NCBI GenBank assembly: GCA_017452785.1
Contig: JAFTLT010000002.1
Coordinates: forward strand, 1-45,023
Source of the DNA: Clostridia bacterium
GTDB lineage: Bacteria > Bacillota > Clostridia > Oscillospirales > Acutalibacteraceae
Direction of reading: 5' to 3'
DNA length: 45,023 bases
Below the pieces are notes generated by a model, which ran no database searches, was not told where the DNA came from, and saw nothing but the letters and a program-made list of their open reading frames with translations. Shown one piece after another: positions 7,518-14,718 of the stretch (its first letter is position 1; each line of letters opens with the position of its first letter). A program made the position numbers and the translations under genes.

Positions 7518-7991
7518 TCATTCAAATTTATAGTGATAGTTTTCTGTTTCTATAGAGATAATTTTCTTTTCTTCGCAGTCTATTTTCACACGGTACTCTT
7601 TGCCTGAGTGCTGAAGGATAATTTCATCTTCACCACTTAAAGAGATGCTTATATCACTCTTCGCAAAATTTTCAAGCAAAGCGAAAAGATTATATACGGG
7701 GCTTTCTTCCGGCTTCTGCGCAGAAAAGGAAACATCCCCTGCCCCGATGCTGACACCGCTTTTTGCCGATTTGAATTCGAGACCCTCTATATTATCAGGT
7801 TCTTTTATTTTCAGGCTCATATCCTCAGGTGAATTATATGTAAGCTCACCTTTGATTATTGTTCCTGCACTTTGGAAAATAACATCAGCTGTGAATTGCC
7901 GTGGCTGATAGGGCACCTTCACTCCGTTGCAGGCGCAAAGGCAAAACATCAGACCGATTATCGGCAAAGCACATAATAAACGGCGAAGCAT
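7518..7991 (-). CDS. small lipoprotein of unknown function
   Basis: A 157-aa precursor. A short basic N-terminus (MLRR), a hydrophobic core and a lipobox ending in Cys21 (LCAC) indicate lipidation and anchoring to the outer face of the membrane. The mature part is beta-rich (VIFQSAGTIIKGELTYNSP, EDEIILQHSGKEYRVKID) and recalls LolA-like or germination-type lipoprotein folds, but I cannot assign a family. It lies 17 bp after the NAD(P)HX repair gene, in one operon with it. Confidence 0.75.
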   Translation of the reverse strand: MLRRLLCALPIIGLMFCLCACNGVKVPYQPRQFTADVIFQSAGTIIKGELTYNSPEDMSLKIKEPDNIEGLEFKSAKSGVSIGAGDVSFSAQKPEESPVYNLFALLENFAKSDISISLSGEDEIILQHSGKEYRVKIDCEEKKIISIETENYHYKFE

Positions 7992-8008
7992 AAAACTACT
8001 CCCTTTGA

Positions 8009-9556
8009 TTATTTTTCAAAGGCTCTCATGGAATATGCCAGCTCATTTGCCACATCACTCGGAAGCATACCCGACTTTGACATTTTTTCTGAAACTCCCT
8101 CGGCGGTGTAGCCGTGAATATAAACCGCTGCCGTAGCTGCGTTCAACGGCAAGAAACCCTGAGCAAGCAAGCCGCCCATAAGACCTGACAACACATCACC
8201 GCTGCCGCCTTTGGCAAGACCTGAATTGCCTGAAGCGTTGACATATGCCTTTTTTGAGTGAGGCTGTGCAACCACTGTGTTTGCGCCTTTGAGCACAAGA
8301 TAAACCTTATTCTGAGCAGCAAAGTCTCTTGCGGTGCCGACTCTGTCACTTTCAATAAGCTCCACCTGCTTAAGGCAAAGACGGGACATCTCTTTAGGAT
8401 GAGGAGTGAGTATCACATCACATGAAGCACTTCTCAATATACTTATGTCCTGAGCTATAATATTTATGCCATCCGCATCAACCAAAACGGGAACTTTTGA
8501 GTTTTCAAGCACTGCCTTAAGCACAGCTTTTGTGTCCTCATTCACGCCCATGCCGCAGCCGATTACCACGGCAGTGTACTTATGAAGTGACGCTAAAATT
8601 TTATCTGCAGCAGCTGTCGAGAGAGTACCCTCGCTATTTTCAGGCAGCGGCATCATAAGAGCTTCTGTCAGTTTATTTGCAACGGGCATATATGCACTTT
8701 CAGGGAAAGCCATTGTGACAAGACCTGCACCGCTGCGAAGAGCCGCCATGCCTGCAAGCACGGGAGCACCCACCATGCACTTGCTGCCGCAGATGCAAAG
8801 CAGATGACCGAAGGTCCCTTTATGAGAAACGCTTGAACGTTCCTTGAAAAGATTGCTGACCTCCACTCTGTTATGGGTGAAAAGAGAATCGCTGACCAGC
8901 TTATAGCTTTCTTCAGGTATTCCGATGTTTGCAATTATAATATCACCGCAGCACTCAGATGCAGGGTGCATTATGTGGGCAGGCTTGAGTGAAGAAATAG
9001 CAATTGTATAATCAGCCCTGAAGCAGCCCGGATCATTGAAGCCGCTATCGCAATAAACACCGCTGGGCACATCAATTGCAAATTTGAGACCTTTCGCATT
9101 AGACATTTCTTCAAAGAGATATCTCAACTCTGCACTAACATTGCCATAAAAGCTGAAGCCGAAAACAGCATCCACAATCACATCAGCGTTTCTGATGGTC
9201 TGCACTGTTTTTGTTCTGTCGGCATCATACCACACAGTGGGGATTGCCATATCTATTATGAGCTTATACATATAGGTCGCTTCCTGGCTTACCGGGTACC
9301 CTGCCGCCATAATTACGCAGACATTGTAACCGTTTTCACTGAGCTTTCTTGCAACCACAAAGCCGTCGCCGCCGTTATTGCCCTTACCGCAGACAATGGC
9401 AACATTTCTCTTAAGGCTCTTTTCTTTTTCAATTTCATTTCTGATGTTTCTTGCACAAGCTGCACCTGCATTTTCCATCATACGCTGATATGAAAGACCG
9501 TATTTTGCAGTGTACTGTTCCACCTGTTTCATTTCATCGGAGCTTAAAAGTCTCAT
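8009..9556 (-). CDS. nnr: bifunctional NAD(P)HX epimerase/dehydratase
   Basis: A 515-aa fusion of the two NAD(P)H-hydrate repair activities. The N-terminal YjeF_N domain (about 1-215) carries CGKGNNGGDGF at 57-67 and would interconvert the R and S epimers of damaged hydrated NAD(P)H. The C-terminal ribokinase-like domain (about 230-515) carries GGSGDVLSG with the catalytic Asp at 454 and would dehydrate S-NAD(P)HX using ADP (or ATP). Cytosolic metabolite repair. Length and domain order match the usual fused form. It is the first gene of the operon that ends with the lipoprotein. In many Firmicutes this gene sits near acpS, alr and mazEF; here only mazF remains close by. Confidence 0.95.
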   Translation of the reverse strand: MRLLSSDEMKQVEQYTAKYGLSYQRMMENAGAACARNIRNEIEKEKSLKRNVAIVCGKGNNGGDGFVVARKLSENGYNVCVIMAAGYPVSQEATYMYKLIIDMAIPTVWYDADRTKTVQTIRNADVIVDAVFGFSFYGNVSAELRYLFEEMSNAKGLKFAIDVPSGVYCDSGFNDPGCFRADYTIAISSLKPAHIMHPASECCGDIIIANIGIPEESYKLVSDSLFTHNRVEVSNLFKERSSVSHKGTFGHLLCICGSKCMVGAPVLAGMAALRSGAGLVTMAFPESAYMPVANKLTEALMMPLPENSEGTLSTAAADKILASLHKYTAVVIGCGMGVNEDTKAVLKAVLENSKVPVLVDADGINIIAQDISILRSASCDVILTPHPKEMSRLCLKQVELIESDRVGTARDFAAQNKVYLVLKGANTVVAQPHSKKAYVNASGNSGLAKGGSGDVLSGLMGGLLAQGFLPLNAATAAVYIHGYTAEGVSEKMSKSGMLPSDVANELAYSMRAFEK

Positions 9557-9591
9557 AATAAATTACCACCTTTTAGCAAAATTACAGATAT

Positions 9592-9619
9592 ATTGTATCA
9601 TATTATGCCCGAATTGCAA
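9592..9619 (-). promoter_or_regulatory. promoter of the nnr operon
   Basis: TTGCAA (9614-9619), a 16-bp spacer and TACAAT (9592-9597). The -35 hexamer is itself palindromic and recurs as AAATTGCAAT at about 9632-9641. Confidence 0.5.
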
Positions 9620-9745
9620 ATAGTAGAAATAAACAAATTGCAATTATTTCTCCTATGTTCCGCATAAAAAGCAGAAAAAACGCAGATTTTCACCTTTTTT
9701 ACACCATAATGTAACAAAATCTTTATAAAAAAATTTATTTTCCCA

Positions 9746-9774
9746 TTGTTTTCTTATCAAAAATGATATATAAT
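9746..9774 (+). promoter_or_regulatory. promoter of ireB
   Basis: TTGTTT (9746-9751), a 17-bp spacer and a perfect TATAAT (9769-9774). Confidence 0.7.
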
Positions 9775-9819
9775 AGACTTTGTATTTAGATAAAATTACT
9801 TGTATTGGAGGGTCGCTAT

Positions 9820-10065
9820 ATGATCGATGAAACAATCAGATTTAAAATTCAGAAAGGCTCACCCGAAGAGATGCGTGAAATTCTCAGTCAGGTTTATGCC
9901 GCATTAAAAGAAAAGGGTTACAATCCCATTAACCAGATAGTCGGTTATATTCTCTCAGAGGACCCGACTTACATCACCACACACAACAATGCACGCAGTC
10001 TTATCAGAAAGGTAGACAGAGATGAGCTTTTACAGGAGCTTGTGAAAAACTATCTTCAGGACTGA
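9820..10065 (+). CDS. ireB: IreB family regulatory protein
   Basis: An 81-aa protein of the UPF0297/IreB family, recognised by [27 protein letters not shown]. In Enterococcus faecalis IreB is phosphorylated by the PASTA kinase IreK and modulates cephalosporin tolerance and cell-wall metabolism. The N-terminus reads MIDETIRF: Thr5 lines up with the second reported phosphorylated threonine, while the first appears to be missing. The ATG at 9820 was chosen because GGAGGG lies 7 bp before it; the longer TTG-initiated frame would contain the ribosome binding site. An unknown 97-aa gene follows after 19 bp. The usual companion ruvX is not here. Confidence 0.92.
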   Translation: MIDETIRFKIQKGSPEEMREILSQVYAALKEKGYNPINQIVGYILSEDPTYITTHNNARSLIRKVDRDELLQELVKNYLQD

Positions 10066-10084
10066 GTAAAAACGGAGGTACACA

Positions 10085-10378
10085 ATGGCAGCAAAAAAGA
10101 AAAATGAATTTCTCACATACAAAGACAAACCCCTCGTTCGCAAAGGCAACACAATTTACTACGGCAATATGAGCGATAAGTTTGTTGTTATGTTCCAGAT
10201 TCTCTCAACAAAAGATGTTGGCGGTCTTCAGGTAGCAGACAGAGTTTCAGTTCAGCTCATTAACACAGATCCCAATGTTCGTCCCCATGACAGAATTGCT
10301 CAGAAGACCGAAAAGAAGGGTCTTTACTCAGCAATGGATATCGGCAAGATCTGGCTTGAAAGAGCTCTTGCTCAATAA
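10085..10378 (+). CDS. conserved-looking small protein of unknown function
   Basis: A 97-aa soluble basic protein with no signal peptide or membrane segment. It starts with a lysine-rich stretch (MAAKKKNEF), followed by a predicted beta-rich core (NTIYYGNMSDKFVVMFQIL, ADRVSVQLINTD). CGGAGG lies 7 bp before the ATG. It is co-transcribed with ireB, 19 bp downstream, so a role in the same cell-envelope signalling context is possible but unproven. I do not recognise the family. Confidence 0.8.
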   Translation: MAAKKKNEFLTYKDKPLVRKGNTIYYGNMSDKFVVMFQILSTKDVGGLQVADRVSVQLINTDPNVRPHDRIAQKTEKKGLYSAMDIGKIWLERALAQ

Positions 10379-10440
10379 AAGAAAAAAGCTGACGGCTGTT
10401 GTCTTATGGCAGCAGCCGTTTAAGTTAACAAAAATTATAT

Positions 10441-10516
10441 CCGCCCGTGGCGCAACGGATAACGCAGCAGATTCCGATTCTGAAGATTGGGGGTTCGAGT
10501 CCCTTCGGGCGGGCCA
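10441..10516 (+). tRNA. tRNA-Arg (anticodon CCG)
   Basis: 76 nt including an encoded CCA. The acceptor stem is CCGCCCG (10441-10447) with CGGGCGG, discriminator G. The D arm is GCG/CGC, the anticodon stem CAGA/TCTG with anticodon CCG at 10474-10476, and the T arm loop is TTCGAGT closed by a stem with two G-U pairs. It reads CGG codons. A terminator with a GCAA tetraloop follows immediately. Confidence 0.95.
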
Positions 10517-10517
10517 G

Positions 10518-10546
10518 AAAAAAGCACTTCGCAAGAAGTGCTTTTT
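10518..10546 (+). terminator. terminator of tRNA-Arg
   Basis: AAAAAGCACTTC and GAAGTGCTTTTT form a perfect stem closed by a GCAA (GNRA) tetraloop, starting one base after the tRNA CCA. An almost identical copy lies at 10765-10794. Confidence 0.9.
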
Positions 10547-10556
10547 CAGTTTTATT

Positions 10557-10718
10557 CGCCTTCGGCGAGTTATATTGCTTCGCAGTGATATTGTGCTTTG
10601 CACAGTGTTATTCGCTTCGCGAGTTATCTGCGAATAAAATATCACTGAAACCGCAGGTTTCAATATCACTTTCACGATAGTGAAAATATAACTCTGACCG
10701 CAAGGTCAGAATATCACT
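10557..10718. repeat. mini-hairpin array A (AGTGATATT / AATATCACT linkers)
   Basis: A chain of small palindromes joined by a near-constant 9-nt linker. The left half has hairpins CGCC-TTC-GGCG, TGC-TTC-GCA, TGTGC-TTT-GCACA and CGC-TTC-GCG, separated by AGTTATATT (10568), AGTGATATT (10584) and AGTGTTATT (10604). After a centre at about 10622-10637 the linker flips to its reverse complement: AATATCACT (10638, 10662, 10710) and AATATAACT (10685). These alternate with GAAACC-GCA-GGTTTC, TTTCAC-GATA-GTGAAA and CTGACC-GCAA-GGTCAG. Stem sequences differ from unit to unit; linkers are conserved. No open frame of note. The array sits between two copies of the tRNA terminator. Confidence 0.85.
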
Positions 10719-10764
10719 TAAAACTAATAAAATTGAATGTTGCTATTTTGAGCTGTAAACACAG

Positions 10765-10794
10765 AAAAAAGCACTTCGCAAGAAGTGCTTTTTT
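10765..10794 (+). terminator. second copy of the tRNA terminator hairpin
   Basis: The 32-nt sequence at 10762-10793 matches 10515-10546 (same stem, same GCAA loop), but no gene directly precedes it. It bounds array A on its right side. Confidence 0.8.
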
Positions 10795-10808
10795 CAACGA
10801 AGCGTGCC

Positions 10809-10966
10809 TGACGGCACGTGAAGGAGTGAAGCAGCCTTCGGCTATGAAGCACACCCTGACGGGTGCATGAAATATAAGGGTACGCTTTGCTTCATATTGA
10901 ACTTTAGTTCAATGCTTCACGTTTGCAAAGCAAACGCATCATGCGAGCAACAGCGAGTGCTTCACT
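10809..10966. repeat. mini-hairpin array B (TGAAGCA / TGCTTCA linkers)
   Basis: Same plan as array A with another linker. Hairpins in order: CGTGCC-TGAC-GGCACG, GCC-TTCG-GC, CACCC-TGAC-GGGTG, ATTGAAC-TTTA-GTTCAAT and GTTTGC-AAA-GCAAAC. Linkers read TGAAGCA or close variants in the left half and TGCTTCA(T/C) in the right half, so the array again flips orientation in its middle (about 10865-10895). A further palindrome GGCAAGC-AA-GCTTGCC follows at 10990-11005, and then an inverted pair AGATAATAGA/TCTATTATCT at about 11015-11075. I see no gene between 10517 and 11223. Confidence 0.75.
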
Positions 10967-11174
10967 GCGTATATCCCCTCACCAGAAGCGGCAAGCAAGC
11001 TTGCCTAAGATAAGAGATAATAGATATAGAGCATTTCGGTTCCGATTCTGTTCTATTCGTTATTATCTATTATCTTTTATTTATTATCTGGAAGAAAAAA
11101 TATTCAAAATTATCTGCAGTCAAATTAATCAGTTCAGTTCCGAACAACAATTAGACAAACTAAACATACCAAGT

Positions 11175-11203
11175 TTGCTTTTGCTTTAGAACTATGATAT
11201 AAT
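11175..11203 (+). promoter_or_regulatory. promoter of the methyltransferase fusion gene
   Basis: TTGCTT (11175-11180), a 17-bp spacer and TATAAT (11198-11203), 20 bp before the start codon. Confidence 0.7.
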
Positions 11204-11223
11204 CAACCAGAGGCGGTGATATT

Positions 11224-12330
11224 ATGTCCTTGCAGACGATAGAAATTAATTCCGTTAAAATCACTTTTGACAAAAACAAAACAAAAGCATATCGCACAAG
11301 CTACAATAAACCATGTAACTGTCAGGATTGCAGAAATTATTATAAACACATCCAAAACAATAGTGAACTCGTCGAGTTCTTAAGCGGTTTCGGCATTGAT
11401 TACAATTACACAGAAGAGGTTTTTTCTTGGGATTTAGAAAATGAAAATCATTCATTAGTTCATCATGAAGGTTATTATGGTGTATTTGGCAGAATTGAAG
11501 GCGAAGATTTTAATTTTGAAAAATTCGGTGTAAAAATCACTTTTGCCAAAGGTGCCTCTGTTCCGTGTGATAGGTCAGGTGAATATTTCTGGATATATAT
11601 CGAGGGGTATTTTCCTTTTATTCTCGAAGAAGAAAGAGAATTATCAATTACTTTTTCAAAAAAGACAAAAAAGTTGAGTTTTGTTGAGAAAATCAAATCT
11701 AAATTTCGATTATTTCCCGGAGGAACCACCATGACCGACCCCATAACCCACTATGACAAACTCATAGACGAAAACAACGACCCCTTCAGCGAACCGAAAA
11801 TAATGCAGGACTACATGAACAAATGGGACGGAGATATTTTTATAGAGGCTCTGTCTGCCGATAAAAGCAAAAACGCCCTCGAAATCGGCATGGGTACAGG
11901 CAGACTCACAGGCCGCATTGCTCCCCTTTTCGGCAAGGTAACAGGCATTGAACTCTCACCAAAAACCATAGAGAGAGCGAAAGAAAACCTTTCAGCCCAC
12001 AACAATATTTCTTATATTCTCGGCGACTTTATGGCTTATGATTTCAATAAAAAATTTGATGTGATTTATTCGAGTCTGACATTTATGCATATTGAGGATA
12101 AAGAAGCTGCAATATCGAAAATTTCTTCTCTGCTCAATTGTGGCGGAAGGCTCGTGCTGTCAATCGACAAAAACCAAAGTGATGTTATTGATTACGGCAC
12201 CCGCAAGGTTAAGATATATCCTGACAATCCCTACTTGATAGCCAAATATATACTAAAACACGGTATGGATGTGCATGAAATTAAAGAAACGGAGTTTGCT
12301 TATATAATTATCTCAAACGGAAGGCACTGA
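11224..12330 (+). CDS. two-domain protein: unknown N-terminal domain fused to SAM-dependent methyltransferase
   Basis: 368 aa. Residues 1-165 form a soluble domain with a CNCQDCRNYY cysteine cluster near residue 33, SLVHHEGYYGVFGRIEGE and a CDRSGEYFWIYIEGYFP strand pair. I recall this as a stand-alone uncharacterised Firmicutes family. Residues 170-368 are a class I methyltransferase with SAM-binding ALEIGMGTGRLTGRIAPL and the acidic loop GIELS. The two parts meet at Phe-Pro-Gly-Gly-Thr-Thr-Met170, encoded by GGAGGAACCACC-ATG (ATG at 11731): a textbook ribosome binding site in frame. The first part is markedly AT-richer than the second. Either a recent fusion of two adjacent genes or one gene with an internal start. 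Substrate unknown. Confidence 0.85.
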   Translation: MSLQTIEINSVKITFDKNKTKAYRTSYNKPCNCQDCRNYYKHIQNNSELVEFLSGFGIDYNYTEEVFSWDLENENHSLVHHEGYYGVFGRIEGEDFNFEKFGVKITFAKGASVPCDRSGEYFWIYIEGYFPFILEEERELSITFSKKTKKLSFVEKIKSKFRLFPGGTTMTDPITHYDKLIDENNDPFSEPKIMQDYMNKWDGDIFIEALSADKSKNALEIGMGTGRLTGRIAPLFGKVTGIELSPKTIERAKENLSAHNNISYILGDFMAYDFNKKFDVIYSSLTFMHIEDKEAAISKISSLLNCGGRLVLSIDKNQSDVIDYGTRKVKIYPDNPYLIAKYILKHGMDVHEIKETEFAYIIISNGRH

Positions 12331-12376
12331 CCCTTTCGTTTATTTTTTTATAATAAATTTATTTTCTGTTTCATTT

Positions 12377-12405
12377 TTGTAACAATAATTCAACACTTAT
12401 ATATT
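12377..12405 (+). promoter_or_regulatory. promoter of the E2-like acyltransferase gene
   Basis: TTGTAA (12377-12382), a 17-bp spacer and TATATT (12400-12405). Confidence 0.5.
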
Positions 12406-12444
12406 ATACTGTTTAATTATAAACAAATTAAAAGGGAATGTGTT

Positions 12445-13413
12445 ATGAATTTTAAAGAATATATCAAATCGGCAACAATAAGACCCGAAGAGGGCGACAC
12501 AGTAGAATATATGAGCATAAGAGACAAGATGATGAGCAATGTTCTTGTCAACTCGCAAAAGGAAATTCCCGGTGTCGGCTGTACCTACGAGGCAGATGTA
12601 ACAAAACTTTTAGAAGAATTTGCAAAACTCAAAACAAATTGCGGATATGAGCTTACTCTCAACTCTCTTATGATAAAAATTCTCGTTGAAGGTCTTAAGG
12701 CTGCACCGAGACTTAACGCTCATTTTCAGTATAATCACCGTGCAACATCAGGTCACCTTATTATCAAAAAGCATATTGATGTTTCAATGGCAGTTTGCCT
12801 TGAAACCGGTAAAACCTTTCAGGTAAAGGTGATACATCTTGAGGATAAGACCTTAAAGGAAACAGCTTTTCTTGCCGAGGATGCAAAAAGAAGACTTCAT
12901 AACACACGTCTTGGCAAAATGATGTTTGAAGTTTCAAGACAACGAATGGTGGGACTTCTTGCCCAAGGTAAAGTAATTTCACCTCTTTGTCAGATTTTCA
13001 GCGCCTGCTTTGGCAAAGGCAAAATAGTAGATCTTTCAAAGTCACTTAAATCAGATTTCCGCAAGCTCACCAAAAAAGACACTCCAAAAAATTATGACGG
13101 ACTGCGAATGAAAGAGCTAAACGAGGGCACCGTTTGCTTCACAAACTGGGGGACGCTTTATGATAACCTGAATGTTAACATTACATATATTCCTCCGCTC
13201 TATCCTCAGGTGTTCCTTTTCGGCACCGGCAGAGTCAAAGAAACACAGCATGTTTATGAAGATGAAAACGGCAATTTGCACCTTGGTACCAAGAAAGTTT
13301 TGCCTTTAACTCTGGTCTTTGACCATAAAATAGGCGGAGCTGCTGACATTGTTCCTTTTATAAAAAAGCTGGATGAAATATTTGGAAATCCCGAAATAAT
13401 TCACACATGGTAA
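12445..13413 (+). CDS. stand-alone 2-oxoacid dehydrogenase E2-type acyltransferase domain
   Basis: 322 aa with the chloramphenicol-acetyltransferase/E2 catalytic fold only. There is no lipoyl domain, no peripheral-subunit-binding domain and no E1/E3 genes nearby. The C-terminal stretch LPLTLVFDHKIGGAADIVPFI corresponds to the catalytic DHRxxDG motif. His294 is kept but the usual Asp after it is replaced by Gly. Because the swinging lipoyl arm is absent, it is unlikely to act in pyruvate dehydrogenase; a CoA-dependent acyltransferase on another acceptor, or a non-catalytic role, is possible. It has its own promoter and terminator, and AAAAGGGAATG places the ribosome binding site close to ATG 12445. 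Confidence 0.85.
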   Translation: MNFKEYIKSATIRPEEGDTVEYMSIRDKMMSNVLVNSQKEIPGVGCTYEADVTKLLEEFAKLKTNCGYELTLNSLMIKILVEGLKAAPRLNAHFQYNHRATSGHLIIKKHIDVSMAVCLETGKTFQVKVIHLEDKTLKETAFLAEDAKRRLHNTRLGKMMFEVSRQRMVGLLAQGKVISPLCQIFSACFGKGKIVDLSKSLKSDFRKLTKKDTPKNYDGLRMKELNEGTVCFTNWGTLYDNLNVNITYIPPLYPQVFLFGTGRVKETQHVYEDENGNLHLGTKKVLPLTLVFDHKIGGAADIVPFIKKLDEIFGNPEIIHTW

Positions 13414-13424
13414 AAGTATAAGAG

Positions 13425-13453
13425 AAGACAGGCAAAAGAGCTTGTCTTTTTTT
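13425..13453 (+). terminator. terminator of the E2-like gene
   Basis: AAGACAGGC and GCTTGTCTT pair with one mismatch and are followed by TTTTTT. Confidence 0.75.
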
Positions 13454-13459
13454 ATGTTA

Positions 13460-13511
13460 CAGCCGCTTTTTATAGTATAGCTGCTTTTTTTATATTATAA
13501 CTGCTTTAAAC
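13460..13511 (+). repeat. three imperfect tandem repeats
   Basis: Three head-to-tail units of about 18-22 bp with the core AGC(C/T)GCTTTTT-ATA (the last one AACTGCTTTAAA), ending just before the nagA -35 box. Possibly only low-complexity AT sequence; an operator role is speculative. Confidence 0.4.
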
Positions 13512-13513
13512 TA

Positions 13514-13542
13514 TTGCATTTTCGGTGAACATTTGGTAAAAT
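13514..13542 (+). promoter_or_regulatory. promoter of nagA-ROK operon
   Basis: TTGCAT (13514-13519), a 17-bp spacer and TAAAAT (13537-13542). Confidence 0.65.
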
Positions 13543-13575
13543 TGTTTATTATACGAATTATCAGGAAGTGATAAA

Positions 13576-14718
13576 ATGAAAGCTATTATTGGCGGCAAAA
13601 TTATACTCAAAGACAGAATTGTTGAAGACTCAGCACTGCTCTTTTCTGATGTGATTGAAGGCATTGTCCCCCTCGGCAATGTACCTGAAAGCGCTGAAAT
13701 AATCGACGCAGACGGTGGCTATGTTGCACCGGGTCTTATTGATATGCACATTCACGGCTATCTCGGCAAGGATGTCTGCGACGGCGAAGAAGAAAGTATC
13801 CGCACTATTTCAAAAGGACTTCTCGCTAACGGTGTTACAGGCTATCTACCCACCACAATGACAGTTGATATGGCTGTTATCCGCAAGGCCCTTGAGGTCT
13901 GCCGCAGTCTCAAAGAAGAAAGTAAGGATTGGGGCGGCAGCATTATCTTGGGCTGCCACGCTGAGGGACCCTTTATCAGCGAAAGCAAAAAAGGCGCTCA
14001 GGATGAAAAATACATACTCAAGCCCGATGCAAGATTTGTCAAGGAATATGCAGACATTATAAAGACTATAACTCTTGCTCCTGAAACTGACGAAAATGAT
14101 TTCTCCGCTATTCGTGAGATAACAAGAGACACTGATGTTGTTATTTCAATGGGTCACACATCAGCTGACTATAAAACAGCAATGGCAAGTGTTAATGCAG
14201 GTGTAAAGCATGTTACTCATCTTTTCAATGCTATGACTCCCCTTCAGCACAGAGCCCCCGGAGTTGTTACTGCGGCTATGAACAGCGATGTGAGCTGCGA
14301 GCTTATTGTTGACACCTTCCATGTTGATGCAAGTCTTTATGATATGCTTTGGAAGCTCAAGGGCAGAAAACTCTGCTTTATCACTGACTGCTTACCTGCA
14401 GGCGGACTTCCCGAAGGTGAATATACTCTCGGCGGTGCAAAGATTATATACCGTGGCATCGTCTGCCGCCTTGAAGACGGCACTGTTGCTGGCAGTGTGC
14501 TTCACCTTAACAAGGGTGTATGGAATGTCTACACAAATTCCCACATTCCCCTTTATGAGTGTGTGAACTGCGCTTCGCTTAACCCTGCCACCACTCTTGG
14601 CCTTGATAAAACAAAAGGTTCACTTGAAACAGGAAAAGACGCAGATATTATCATAACGGACTGCGAGTTCAATGTAGAGAAAACAATAATCGGAGGTAAA
14701 ATTAAATATGAAGCTTAA
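13576..14718 (+). CDS. nagA: N-acetylglucosamine-6-phosphate deacetylase
   Basis: A 380-aa amidohydrolase-superfamily enzyme, the usual length for NagA. It carries DMHIHG (His58 and His60), CHAEGPF, MGHTSADY, THLFNAM and the catalytic-Asp segment FITDCLPAGG. It deacetylates GlcNAc-6-P to GlcN-6-P and acetate, feeding amino-sugar catabolism and cell-wall recycling in the cytosol. Its stop overlaps the next gene (a ROK kinase) by 11 bp, so the two are coupled. AGGAAGTGATAAA precedes ATG 13576. nagB is not in the window. Confidence 0.95.
   Translation: MKAIIGGKIILKDRIVEDSALLFSDVIEGIVPLGNVPESAEIIDADGGYVAPGLIDMHIHGYLGKDVCDGEEESIRTISKGLLANGVTGYLPTTMTVDMAVIRKALEVCRSLKEESKDWGGSIILGCHAEGPFISESKKGAQDEKYILKPDARFVKEYADIIKTITLAPETDENDFSAIREITRDTDVVISMGHTSADYKTAMASVNAGVKHVTHLFNAMTPLQHRAPGVVTAAMNSDVSCELIVDTFHVDASLYDMLWKLKGRKLCFITDCLPAGGLPEGEYTLGGAKIIYRGIVCRLEDGTVAGSVLHLNKGVWNVYTNSHIPLYECVNCASLNPATTLGLDKTKGSLETGKDADIIITDCEFNVEKTIIGGKIKYEA

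Noticed and set aside
10557-10966. Possible CRISPR array
   Set aside because: The constant parts are only 7-9 nt and not palindromic, the variable parts are themselves palindromes, spacing is about 16-25 nt and no cas genes are nearby.
11475-11744. Small antisense frame inside the methyltransferase fusion
   Set aside because: No initiation signal, and the sense frame has clear domain signatures.
13455-13575. Riboswitch (glmS or similar) upstream of nagA
   Set aside because: I could not recognise any conserved riboswitch core; only AT-rich tandem repeats and a promoter are seen.
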